Shown: positions 10,076 to 18,085 of the stretch, in pieces
Position numbering within the stretch: position 1 is the stretch's first letter
How the letters are laid out: every line of letters begins with the position of its first letter
Source: Pseudomonadota bacterium
GTDB taxonomy: Bacteria > Desulfobacterota > Desulfobacteria > Desulfobacterales > JAHIVH01
Length of the DNA stretch: 64,000 nt
Assembly (NCBI GenBank): GCA_018816735.1
Contig: JAHIVH010000081.1
Coordinates: 1 to 64,000, forward strand
Reading direction: 5' to 3'
The notes under the pieces: model-generated
The model's database searches: none
The model's input: only the letters and a program-made list of their open reading frames with translations
Told to the model about the DNA's origin: nothing
Made by a program: the position numbers and the translations under genes

Positions 10076-11859
10076 TGTATTTTTTCGACCAGATCCTTAT
10101 TGTTGAGTGTTTCCGGTTGACTGAATTCTCTTTGAAACAGGCTGGTGAAAAACATGTCCGGGTCAGATAGCGCTTCTTTTGACAAAAAGAAACGGTTCTT
10201 TCCGATTTTTTCACGAATGAACTTCAACCCGTCACTGAAATCTTCTGTGAGCCGGTTTTCAATATCTTCATTTGAAACCGGTGTGTTGATCAACAACGCC
10301 ATCACGTAATCAATGGCGTCTTCTTCCAGGATAAGGTTAACGTCATGTTTCTTAAAAAAAGAGAGTTCAATTTTTTTAATATCGTCATAATAGTCACGGA
10401 CCCGGTCTATGGCGTTCCCTATATTTGTCACATGCTTGCAATAGTAAGAAGCTACATGATCGATCCGGCATTGAGACAGCGTCAGTTTGTATTTGATCGA
10501 AAGCGCTTTCCAGTTGGCTTCGATATATTTTTTAATATAATGTTTTTCATCCTCGGCAATCGACAGATGCATGTCATCCCATTTTTTCCGGTTTGATTCA
10601 TCAAGAAGGTCAGAAAGCGAATCCTCAGAATTTTTAATGACCATTTCTGTCACAGGGAAGTTTTTGATGTCTGTAGACGGGAGCTTGCATTCAAAAGGAA
10701 GAAGTGCCTTTTCAATCGCGCTGACCAACCCTCTGGCGCCTGTATTTTCCTTAAAGGCAAACTTTGCAAGATGGTACAGGGCCATGTTGTCAAATTTGAT
10801 ATTGATGCCGTAGGATGCGAAATCGAGCTTTTTGCCTAAAATTAATGGATTGTTGGGGCTTTTCAAAATTTCATAAAGATCGTCTTCATTCAGTTCTTCG
10901 AAAATGGATCTCACCGGAAGCCGTCCAACAAACTCGGATTCAAAACCAAAGGTGATCAGATCCTCAGTGGTCATTTGGAACAGAATTTCAGATGGATTTT
11001 TATACTTGTCGTTTTTTGCGCCAAAACCAATGGTCTGATCGGATGTTCTCTTGGCGATGATTTCATTTAAACCGTTGAAAGCACCACTGACAATAAATAG
11101 AATATTGGCGGTGTTGACAACCCGTTTCTCGCGCTTACCGGTCTTGTGATACCGCTCCATCTCCTGCATCATGGATACGGGATCATGGGGAACCTTCATT
11201 TCCACATCGGTTTCTTCCATGGGTTTTAGAAGCGCCCTCTGAACACCGGTTCGGGACACATCCGCGCCGATCAGGTTTCGTGAAGATGCGATTTTATCAA
11301 TCTCATCGATGTAAATGATGCCATATTGGGCCAGACTGATATCATCATCTGCTTCTCGAACCAGGTCTCGAACCAAATCTTCCACATCACCGCCCACATA
11401 TCCTGTCTCTGAAAATTTGGTGGCGTCTCCTTTGACAAACGGCACGCCAATTCTTTTGGCGATCAGCTTGACCATATAGGTTTTGCCCACACCTGTGGGG
11501 CCCACGAGAAGGATATTGCTTTTGATATTTCCGGCAGCTTCAAATTTGTCCTGCCCGATACGCTCACTGTATTTGATTCTATTGAAATGGGTGCATATTT
11601 TGGTTGCAAGGACGGATTTGGCTTTATCCTGTTTGACAATGTACTGGTCAAGGTAGGCGACCAGTTCTTCCGGCTTCATGTCAAAGTTTATCTGTTTTTT
11701 TTTGTCTTCAGCTTTTGTTTCTTTGCCCGGTGTGATTTTATCCGGTTGAAGTTTGGGTGCAATAACTTTTATTGTTCCGCCGAATTTTTTATTCAAAAAT
11801 TCACCAATTTCTTTTTCGATCTCTTTGGGGTCCGGTATTTTTTCATTTGTCTCTTTCAT
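10072..11859 (-). CDS. ClpX-like AAA+ unfoldase without zinc finger, C-terminally extended
   Basis: A 595-residue ClpX-family AAA+ protein. Visible: Walker A GPTGVGKT (120-127), pore loop GYVG (153-156), Walker B IIYIDEID (181-188), an IGF tripeptide (277-279) at the place where ClpX docks ClpP, and sensor-2 GARG (374-377). It lacks the N-terminal four-cysteine zinc domain; instead the first 60 residues are charged and lysine-rich. About 180 extra residues follow the normal ClpX end and include a second small-domain-like segment. The first gene of the heme operon, it overlaps ahbC by 4 bases. No ribosome site precedes the ATG, which lies only 9 bases after the -10 box. The role is unknown; heme-enzyme quality control is a guess. 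Confidence 0.85.
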   Translation of the reverse strand: MKETNEKIPDPKEIEKEIGEFLNKKFGGTIKVIAPKLQPDKITPGKETKAEDKKKQINFDMKPEELVAYLDQYIVKQDKAKSVLATKICTHFNRIKYSERIGQDKFEAAGNIKSNILLVGPTGVGKTYMVKLIAKRIGVPFVKGDATKFSETGYVGGDVEDLVRDLVREADDDISLAQYGIIYIDEIDKIASSRNLIGADVSRTGVQRALLKPMEETDVEMKVPHDPVSMMQEMERYHKTGKREKRVVNTANILFIVSGAFNGLNEIIAKRTSDQTIGFGAKNDKYKNPSEILFQMTTEDLITFGFESEFVGRLPVRSIFEELNEDDLYEILKSPNNPLILGKKLDFASYGINIKFDNMALYHLAKFAFKENTGARGLVSAIEKALLPFECKLPSTDIKNFPVTEMVIKNSEDSLSDLLDESNRKKWDDMHLSIAEDEKHYIKKYIEANWKALSIKYKLTLSQCRIDHVASYYCKHVTNIGNAIDRVRDYYDDIKKIELSFFKKHDVNLILEEDAIDYVMALLINTPVSNEDIENRLTEDFSDGLKFIREKIGKNRFFLSKEALSDPDMFFTSLFQREFSQPETLNNKDLVEKIQ

Positions 11860-11863
11860 AGTA

Positions 11864-11897
11864 CAGTGATTATAATCACTGAGTTTTAAAATTGCAA
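11864..11897 (-). promoter_or_regulatory. Promoter and palindromic operator of the clpX-like/heme operon
   Basis: On the minus strand TTGCAA (11897-11892), 17 bases, then TATAAT (11874-11869) form a good sigma-70-type promoter. The -10 box sits inside a perfect 18-base palindrome, CAGTGATTATAATCACTG (11864-11881). Its GTGA-N6-TCAC core matches the half-site form of CRP/FNR-superfamily regulators such as HcpR, but this could also be another dimeric repressor. Overlap with the -10 box predicts repression. Predicted transcription begins about 3 bases before the ATG at 11859. Confidence 0.6.
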
Positions 11898-11929
11898 GCC
11901 AGGCGATTCATAATATTTTGATTTCAAAA

Positions 11930-11958
11930 TTGACACCTACCCGTTTTTTCTATAGTAT
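11930..11958 (+). promoter_or_regulatory. Sigma-70-type promoter of the hybrid histidine kinase
   Basis: TTGACA (11930-11935), a 17-base spacer and TAGTAT (11953-11958) on the plus strand lie 31 bases before the kinase ATG. They are arranged back to back with the heme-operon promoter, leaving 130 bases between the two genes. Confidence 0.6.
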
Positions 11959-11989
11959 TGAAGTCTTTAGATAAATAATGAGGACAACC

Positions 11990-14401
11990 ATGCCTGACAT
12001 AAAGAAAACAAGTATTCTTGCTGTTGATGACAGAATCGAAAATCTTTTTATTCTTGAGACGCTTTTACGAGATTCAGAATTGAATATCATAAAGGCAACA
12101 TCCGGAAATGAAGCACTTTCCCAACTTGACAAACACGATTTTGCCCTGGTTCTTTTAGATGTCCAGATGCCCCAGATGGATGGTTTTGAAACTGCTGAAA
12201 AAATAAGGGCAAGCAAAAAATACAAGAATCTACCGATTATTTTTGTCACAGCGGTCAGCACCAATAACGGCTTCATATTCAAAGGATATGAAAAAGGGGC
12301 TGTGGATTATCTGATCAAACCCTTTGAAGTATCCATATTAAGGCGAAAAGTAAGCATATTTGTCGAGCTTCACAAACAGAGAGTCTCGCTTGAGAATACA
12401 ACCATTGAGCTCAATCGCTCCCTTGAAATTTTGAACGAGGAGATCTCCGAAAGAAAAAAAATTGAAAAAGCCTTAAAGGAAAGTGAGGAGCGTCACCGGA
12501 TATTATTTGAAACCATGCTTATGGGCGTTATTTATCAGAATTCGGAAGGGGAAGTGATTGCGGCCAATTCATCATCGGCCAATATTTTAGGCGTACCGTT
12601 TGGGGAAATAAAGGAATATTTTCCGCTTAAATCCGAATGGGGACCCATTCATGAAAACGGCTTGTCTTTTCCGGTAAAAGACCATCCGTATAGTATCGCC
12701 ATCGGGCAAGGCAAAAGAATCGATAATAAAATAATGGGATTTAAAAGCCCTAATCGTGACAGCGTGACCTGGATTCGTGTCAGTTCCATACCGCTTTTCC
12801 ACTCGGATGATTCACGACCGTCCCAGATATATACGCTTCTTGAGGATATCACAGAAAGAAAAAAGGCTGAAGAATCTATCCGGTCTTCAGAGAAAAAGTA
12901 CAGGAGCCTTTTTGACACGAGCCGGGACGGCATTTTTTTCATTGGACTGGATGACAGGGTTGAAGACGCCAACCCGGCGTTTTTGAATCTCGTGGGATAT
13001 TCCCTTGATGAGATAAAAACCATGACGTTTCAGCAGCTCACGCCATCAAAGTGGACTCTAATGGAGATTGACATAGACAAGAATCAGATCATGAAGAGAG
13101 GGTATTCTTCAGAATATGAAAAGGAATATATCCATAAAAGCGGAAAGCTCATTCCGGCGCTTGTCAGGAAATGGCTGATTCGGGATGAAAAAGGATGTCC
13201 TGTAAGAAGATTATCCCTGGTTCGTGACATCAGTGATAAAAAGAAGCTGGAAGGTGAGTTAAGGCAGGCTCACAAGATGGAAGCTGTCGGAACCCTGGCT
13301 GGCGGCATTGCTCACGATTTTAACAATATTTTAGCTGCGATCATGGGATATATCGAATTGATACAGCTGGAACTGGCAGATGAAAATCCGGTTCAACATA
13401 GTCTGGATCAGGTTCTCCGGGCAACGCATCGCGCCAAAGACATGGTTAACCACATTCTCACTTTCAGCAGGCAATCCACTCAGGAGAAGAAGCCCATTAT
13501 TCTTCAGCTAATCGTAAATGAAGCATTGAAGCTGATCCGGGCAACTATTCCCACAACAATAGCCATAAAAAGTGATATCAGAGAGATAGACGGTTCTGTT
13601 GAAGCAGATCCCACACAAATTCATCAGGTCATTATGAACCTTTGCACCAATGCATCCCATGCCCTGGCCCAAAAAAAAGGCGGCGTGATTGATATATCTC
13701 TTTCTCAAGTGAATCTCACCCGAAAAGATGTAAAAACATTAACAAATTTAGAGCCCGGCCTGTATGCAAGGCTGTCCGTCAAAGATAATGGCGTTGGTAT
13801 GGCAACAGATATTTTGGGCCGTATTTTCGATCCGTATTTTACGACAAAGGAAATCGGCACGGCATCCGGTATGGGGCTTTCTGTGGTTCATGGTATCGTG
13901 ACAAGCCATAATGGCGCGATAACGGTAGAGAGTATCAAAAGTGTCGGCACCACATTTCACGTTTACCTGCCCCTTTCTCCATATATAGTTGACCGCGTGC
14001 ACAAGGAAATTTTGCCGATTGAGCAAGGCGCTGAGCGTATTCTTTTTGTGGATGATGAAAAGAATCTGGCAGCATTGGGAGATAAAATGCTTCACCGCAT
14101 GGGATATCACGTCACTGCATTGACCAGCAGTGTTGACGCGTTTGATATCTTCTCAAAAGCACCTGATGAATTTGATCTTTTGATTACCGACATGACAATG
14201 CCTGACCTGACAGGTATCGATCTGATTGAAAAAATTCATGCCATCCGACCTGAACTTCCTGTTATTCTGTGCTCCGGTTATGACAAGAGGATTGCGGAAA
14301 AAAAACTGGTTTCAGCTGGGATCCGGCATTTTGTCCTGAAGCCGCTTCAGATCAGGGAACTTGGAAAAACCATTCGTGATGCCCTGGAAATAAAGAAATG
14401 A
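11990..14401 (+). CDS. Hybrid sensor histidine kinase (REC-PAS-PAS-HisKA-HATPase-REC)
   Basis: Cytoplasmic 803-residue signalling protein without membrane segments. Domain order: receiver (phospho-Asp about 57 in LLDVQMP), coiled coil, PAS (about 160-290), PAS with PAC (about 300-415), HisKA with the phospho-His 442 in GGIAHDFNNI, HATPase_c (N box NLCTNASHA, G1 DNGVGM, G2 GMGLSV), and a C-terminal receiver (Asp about 734 in LLITDMTMPD). A receiver at both ends allows both input control and phosphorelay output; no DNA-binding domain is present. GAGGA lies about seven bases before the ATG at 11990, preferred over the ATG at 11978. The following metallo-beta-lactamase gene may be co-transcribed. 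Confidence 0.92.
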   Translation: MPDIKKTSILAVDDRIENLFILETLLRDSELNIIKATSGNEALSQLDKHDFALVLLDVQMPQMDGFETAEKIRASKKYKNLPIIFVTAVSTNNGFIFKGYEKGAVDYLIKPFEVSILRRKVSIFVELHKQRVSLENTTIELNRSLEILNEEISERKKIEKALKESEERHRILFETMLMGVIYQNSEGEVIAANSSSANILGVPFGEIKEYFPLKSEWGPIHENGLSFPVKDHPYSIAIGQGKRIDNKIMGFKSPNRDSVTWIRVSSIPLFHSDDSRPSQIYTLLEDITERKKAEESIRSSEKKYRSLFDTSRDGIFFIGLDDRVEDANPAFLNLVGYSLDEIKTMTFQQLTPSKWTLMEIDIDKNQIMKRGYSSEYEKEYIHKSGKLIPALVRKWLIRDEKGCPVRRLSLVRDISDKKKLEGELRQAHKMEAVGTLAGGIAHDFNNILAAIMGYIELIQLELADENPVQHSLDQVLRATHRAKDMVNHILTFSRQSTQEKKPIILQLIVNEALKLIRATIPTTIAIKSDIREIDGSVEADPTQIHQVIMNLCTNASHALAQKKGGVIDISLSQVNLTRKDVKTLTNLEPGLYARLSVKDNGVGMATDILGRIFDPYFTTKEIGTASGMGLSVVHGIVTSHNGAITVESIKSVGTTFHVYLPLSPYIVDRVHKEILPIEQGAERILFVDDEKNLAALGDKMLHRMGYHVTALTSSVDAFDIFSKAPDEFDLLITDMTMPDLTGIDLIEKIHAIRPELPVILCSGYDKRIAEKKLVSAGIRHFVLKPLQIRELGKTIRDALEIKK

Positions 14402-14458
14402 GTATTGCCAGGTCACTTTTCGATCCATTCACTTACTGCGCTAAAGGACAAGATATAC

Positions 14459-15280
14459 ATGATGGTGAATAACGAGGCGTCGCTGAAAGAGTGCACGGAT
14501 ACGGAGCATGGCATATCCGTCTGCATGCTCGCAAGCGGCAGCAAAGGAAATGCAATTTATATTTCAAACGGTTCCACAACCATCTTGATCGATGCCGGGC
14601 TTTCAGGTGTTGAACTCCAACGGCGAATGGCATCACGGAATATTTCTCCCGGGGATATCGACGCAATTATCGTCACCCATGAACATGCAGACCATATTGC
14701 AGGTGTCGGTGTCCTTTCGAGGCGGTTCGATCTTCCGGTTTATATCAGTGCCAAAACCATGGCCGCAGCCAGTACCAGGCTGGGAAAACTCAAAACAGTC
14801 GTAAACTTTGACTGTGGGTCATCCTTTGATATCAAAACGCTTAAATGCCATCCCTTTTCAATTTCCCATGATGCACAGGAACCTTCGGGATTTACAATTC
14901 AGCATAACGGTTTTAAACTGGGTATTGCTACGGATCTGGGCATTGCCACAGGTGTCGTAAAGACACATCTGGCAAAATGTAACCTGATCGTACTCGAAGC
15001 CAACCATGACCCGGAAATGCTCATTAAGGGATCATATCCCTGGCCCCTGAAACAGCGGATAAAGGGCCGAACCGGCCATTTGTCCAATGAAGATACCCGA
15101 AACCTGGTTTCGGAAATCAGACATGATGGTCTTTCGGAGATTATCCTGGCACATCTGAGTGAGGAAAACAACACACCTGAAAAAGCGGTTTCAATGGTGG
15201 GGCAGGCGCTTAATAACACAAGAACGCGTCTTTCCCTGGCCACACAGGATGAATGCGGCAAGATCGTTCGTCTGGAATAG
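14459..15280 (+). CDS. MBL-fold metallohydrolase, YycJ/WalJ-like
   Basis: A 273-residue cytoplasmic metallo-beta-lactamase-fold protein. It has the YycJ opening SGSKGNAIYIS, the metal motif THEHADHI, an aspartate/histidine set downstream (SHDAQEP, ATDLG) and the TGHLSNEDT segment with a metal-binding histidine. WalJ/YycJ proteins are 5'-exonuclease-like enzymes linked to DNA replication or repair, and to WalKR in Firmicutes. Here a histidine kinase lies just upstream, but not a WalK. The start at ATG 14459 is chosen for the AAAGGA ribosome site and for family length; the frame stays open to a TTG at 14405, four bases after the kinase stop. Confidence 0.85.
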   Translation: MMVNNEASLKECTDTEHGISVCMLASGSKGNAIYISNGSTTILIDAGLSGVELQRRMASRNISPGDIDAIIVTHEHADHIAGVGVLSRRFDLPVYISAKTMAAASTRLGKLKTVVNFDCGSSFDIKTLKCHPFSISHDAQEPSGFTIQHNGFKLGIATDLGIATGVVKTHLAKCNLIVLEANHDPEMLIKGSYPWPLKQRIKGRTGHLSNEDTRNLVSEIRHDGLSEIILAHLSEENNTPEKAVSMVGQALNNTRTRLSLATQDECGKIVRLE

Positions 15281-15293
15281 TCCTGCGCTGAGA

Positions 15294-16727
15294 TTAGCCC
15301 TTGATGACGGCAATCGGCCTGAGTCGCGCCACTTTTTTGGAAATGCCCGCACCGTGGACCACATCCACGACATTTGTGATATCCTTGTACGCATCCGGCA
15401 TTTCTTCTGAAAGTGTGGATTTCCCTTTCCATCTGATCGAAATACCTTTTTTTTCAAGCTCCAGATGAATCGTTCTGCCCCGGGCTGCTTTTTTAGCCGC
15501 ACTTCTGCTCAAGCGCCTTCCCGCACCATGACAGGTTGAGCCGAATGTCTCCTGCATGGCGGTTTCTGTGCCTGAAAGAACGTATGAAGCGGTTCCCATA
15601 TCACCGGGGATAAGTATGGGCTGGCCTGTCTCTCTATATCTTTCCGGAAGATCATTGTGGCCGGGGGGAAACGCCCGTGTAGCGCCTTTTCTGTGAACGC
15701 AAACTGTCATTTTTTTTCCGTTTACCGTGTGGGTTTCCTTTTTTGCGATATTGTGGCAGATATCATAGACAAGGTTCATGGAAAGGGCATTGGGGCTTAT
15801 TCCCAACACACGCATGAAAACTTCCCTTGCCCTGTGGAGCAGTATCTGGCGGTTGGCCCATGCATAATTGGCTGCGCACGCCATGGCATTAAAATATCTT
15901 TGACCGGCTCCAGACTGAATCTGTGCACATGAAAGTTGTTTGTCCGGAAGCTTGAACCCTTTCTCTCTGGCATACCGGGTCATAAAGAAAAGAAAGTCAT
16001 CACATACCTGATAACCGAGTCCTCTTGAGCCGGAATGAAGCATCAGTGTAACCTGGTTTTCAAACAAGCCGAACACATGGGCGATATGAGGGTCAAAAAT
16101 TTCATCCACCACCCCAATTTCAACAAAATGGTTGCCAGACCCAAGAGTGCCCAGTTGTTTTAATCCCCGTTCCATGGCGGTGTCACTGACTTCTTTTGGA
16201 TCTGCGTTTTTCATGCACCCGCCATCTTCCGTATTGACAATGTCTGAATCTTCACCAAATCCTTGTCTAACTGCCCAGGCACTTCCTTGCTGAAGCACTT
16301 TTTTTTCTTCCTGTTTTGTCAGTTTGACAGAACCTGTGGACCCGACACCAGAGGGGATATTTTGAAACAGTGCATCGGCGAGCGCTTTAAGATGTGGCCG
16401 GACTTCTTTTTCGATCAGGCTGGATGCGGCCAGACGGACGCCGCAATTGATGTCATAGCCGACGCCGCCAGGTGAAATAATGCCTTCCTGCCAGTCAAAA
16501 GCCGCAACGCCACCAATGGGAAAACCATATCCCCAGTGAATATCCGGCATGGCAAAGGATGCAGTGAGAATCCCGGGAAGTGTCGCCACGTTGACCACCT
16601 GCTTTATCGCTTCCTCGATTGAAATGTCCTGAATCATTCTTTGGTTTGTAAAAATTTTTCCCGGAACGTTCATATTGCCTGTTTTGGGAATTTCCCATCG
16701 GAATGGGTCAATTTCTATCAAATTCAT
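15294..16727 (-). CDS. rtcB: RNA-splicing ligase RtcB
   Basis: GTP- and Mn-dependent ligase that joins RNA 2',3'-cyclic phosphate or 3'-phosphate ends to 5'-OH ends in tRNA splicing or RNA repair. The 477-residue product is full length. Visible are MPDIHWGYGFPIGG, the metal site GVGYDINCGVR, HSGSRGLG, the guanylylated-histidine motif VHRKGATRAFPPGH and the C-terminal CHGAGRR. AGGTGA precedes the ATG. It lies 20 bases downstream of archease, its activating partner, on the same strand and under the same probable promoter. No rtcA or rtcR is nearby. Confidence 0.97.
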   Translation of the reverse strand: MNLIEIDPFRWEIPKTGNMNVPGKIFTNQRMIQDISIEEAIKQVVNVATLPGILTASFAMPDIHWGYGFPIGGVAAFDWQEGIISPGGVGYDINCGVRLAASSLIEKEVRPHLKALADALFQNIPSGVGSTGSVKLTKQEEKKVLQQGSAWAVRQGFGEDSDIVNTEDGGCMKNADPKEVSDTAMERGLKQLGTLGSGNHFVEIGVVDEIFDPHIAHVFGLFENQVTLMLHSGSRGLGYQVCDDFLFFMTRYAREKGFKLPDKQLSCAQIQSGAGQRYFNAMACAANYAWANRQILLHRAREVFMRVLGISPNALSMNLVYDICHNIAKKETHTVNGKKMTVCVHRKGATRAFPPGHNDLPERYRETGQPILIPGDMGTASYVLSGTETAMQETFGSTCHGAGRRLSRSAAKKAARGRTIHLELEKKGISIRWKGKSTLSEEMPDAYKDITNVVDVVHGAGISKKVARLRPIAVIKG

Positions 16728-16747
16728 GAGTCACCTGTTTGATTTTT

Positions 16748-17161
16748 TTAAACATCAAAGATGACCTGGGCAAACCACCTGTCATCTTTTTTCTCAACCG
16801 TCAATCCATGGTAGGTAACTGCCTTGATTTCATTTTGAATGCTGTGCAAGGCTGCATCAAAAGGCGTGATGGTCAAATCTGCAGAAAGCGAATTACCTGA
16901 AATGGAATGAATTCTTGTCTTGAGGACTATGAGATTTTTAACATTGAATAACGACAGTAATGTTCTCAGCCAAGTCATGAGAAGATCTTCAGGCGTATCA
17001 CCGCTCAGGGTTATCTGAACTGTTTCCGTTTTGTCCTGGACACTGCCCTCAATCATTAACGAAAACATGGCTTCTGCCGCATTCTCAAAAAGACGTTCCT
17101 GGTTTTGACCAAAAATATGGACACCAACGTCAGCTGTATGGTCGATCAGTCTGTATCTCAA
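16748..17161 (-). CDS. Archease (RtcB activator)
   Basis: A 137-residue archease. It has the family start YRLIDHTADVGVHIFG, the FENAAEAMFSLM helix and acidic calcium-binding positions at the C-terminus (DDRWFAQVIFDV). Archease speeds RtcB guanylylation and turnover. The start codon is TTG at 17161, with AGGA about 10 bases upstream. The pair archease-rtcB forms a two-gene operon. Confidence 0.93.
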   Translation of the reverse strand: MRYRLIDHTADVGVHIFGQNQERLFENAAEAMFSLMIEGSVQDKTETVQITLSGDTPEDLLMTWLRTLLSLFNVKNLIVLKTRIHSISGNSLSADLTITPFDAALHSIQNEIKAVTYHGLTVEKKDDRWFAQVIFDV

Positions 17162-17479
17162 ATCGGTATGATCCTGAGTGATTTTTTATCAGAACAGCAA
17201 CACGGGATGAATGAAGGCCATTATATCCGGAATAACCCAATTTGCAATTTCTAAATAATCGCGCCCCCTTTTTATCTCGAATGTTTCAGGTTAACCTGGA
17301 ATTGCTGCTTGAAAAAATAAGGGTTATTTTTTCTTGCGATTTGTATAAAGGATATTCATCCTTAAAAAAAACTTGCGTGGCGGAACTTAAATCGGTTAAT
17401 ATTGCAAAAATTTATTCATTTTTTTAAATGCTATCCACCAACGAACCTGTATTTCAAATGATTTTAAAGAGCATCTGCC
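17162..17479 (+). other. Intergenic region between archease and the DUF202-like gene
   Basis: About 318 bases between divergent genes. It holds the archease promoter described separately. A 61-residue frame (17242-17427) has no ribosome site or recognisable product, so I regard it as non-coding. The right half is AT-rich and must carry the promoter of the gene at 17480, which I could not place with confidence. Confidence 0.5.
17220..17247 (-). promoter_or_regulatory. Probable sigma-70 promoter of archease-rtcB
   Basis: Read on the minus strand, TTGCAA (17247-17242), a 16-base spacer and a perfect TATAAT (17225-17220) lie about 60 bases upstream of the archease TTG. No sigma-54 element was found here, unlike the rtcBA operon of E. 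coli. Confidence 0.5.
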
Positions 17480-17818
17480 TTGGAAAAAAAAACCGAGCAA
17501 TTTGAGGTTAACTCAATCATTATCAATGAGGTCCAATTAATTCTTGCCGAAAAGCGTACGTCATTGTCCGTCTTGAGGACAGGTATCGCAGTTTTGGCAC
17601 TACCGCTGTCGGTGCTAAGCGTTCTTATCGCCACATCAAAATACTACGATGTTTTTCATGTGATGCATCTTCTGCTTCCTTTAACGGCCCTGAACTTATT
17701 GCTTCTTGTTCTGGGCATTTACCTTATTGTCCGATCAATGAAGCGTATGCTTCATTATGACCACCTGATTCGTGAGATAAAACAGAAGTACAGTGTTTTA
17801 GCCGAACTTATGGACTGA
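17480..17818 (+). CDS. Small DUF202-like inner-membrane protein
   Basis: A 112-residue protein with two hydrophobic segments, about residues 33-50 and 60-86. The LAEKRTSLSVLRTGIAVLALPLS stretch before and through the first membrane helix is close to the DUF202 pattern (an RT-x-LAxxRT-like motif entering a helix). A charged C-terminal tail follows. The start is TTG at 17480, with only a weak AAAGAG upstream, so the start is uncertain. Function is unknown. It lies upstream of glnD on the same strand, but the long gap with its own sigma-54 promoter argues against co-transcription. Confidence 0.65.
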   Translation: MEKKTEQFEVNSIIINEVQLILAEKRTSLSVLRTGIAVLALPLSVLSVLIATSKYYDVFHVMHLLLPLTALNLLLLVLGIYLIVRSMKRMLHYDHLIREIKQKYSVLAELMD

Positions 17819-17989
17819 TTTTCATTTCTGAATTTTTGTTTTTGAACAAACCGTTCTGGCATGCAAATAACAAATTTGAAAAAAAATTATTCTGAAAACT
17901 ACAAAAACGTAACTTAAGAATAGAATATTGGAGATAATTTAATTTATAATATACTGTTATAATATATAATTATTTAAAATTTGCAAATA

Positions 17990-18005
17990 TGGCATATGAC
18001 TTGCT
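17990..18005 (+). promoter_or_regulatory. Sigma-54 (RpoN) promoter for glnD-glnB-amtB-glnA
   Basis: TGGCAT-ATGAC-TTGCT matches the consensus TGGCAC-N5-TTGCW with exact -24/-12 spacing; the only departure in the fixed positions is T for C. It lies about 80 bases before the glnD ATG, predicting initiation near 18016. Its place before a nitrogen-assimilation operon fits the known role of sigma-54 with an NtrC-type activator. No activator gene is in the window, and enhancer sites were not identified in the AT-rich upstream stretch. Confidence 0.72.
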
Positions 18006-18085
18006 ATTCATCTGGGTAACATCCGAACGAAAGTGTTTCGTTTTGGTTTTGTGTGTAACAGGCTTATCAGCAAAGAGAGGCCAGT

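Noticed and set aside
17242-17427. 61-residue frame in the archease upstream gap
   Set aside because: No start signal, overlaps the archease promoter and matches no family.
17880-17990. AT-rich stretch as a replication origin
   Set aside because: No DnaA-box cluster or origin-linked genes; better explained as the upstream region of the sigma-54 promoter.
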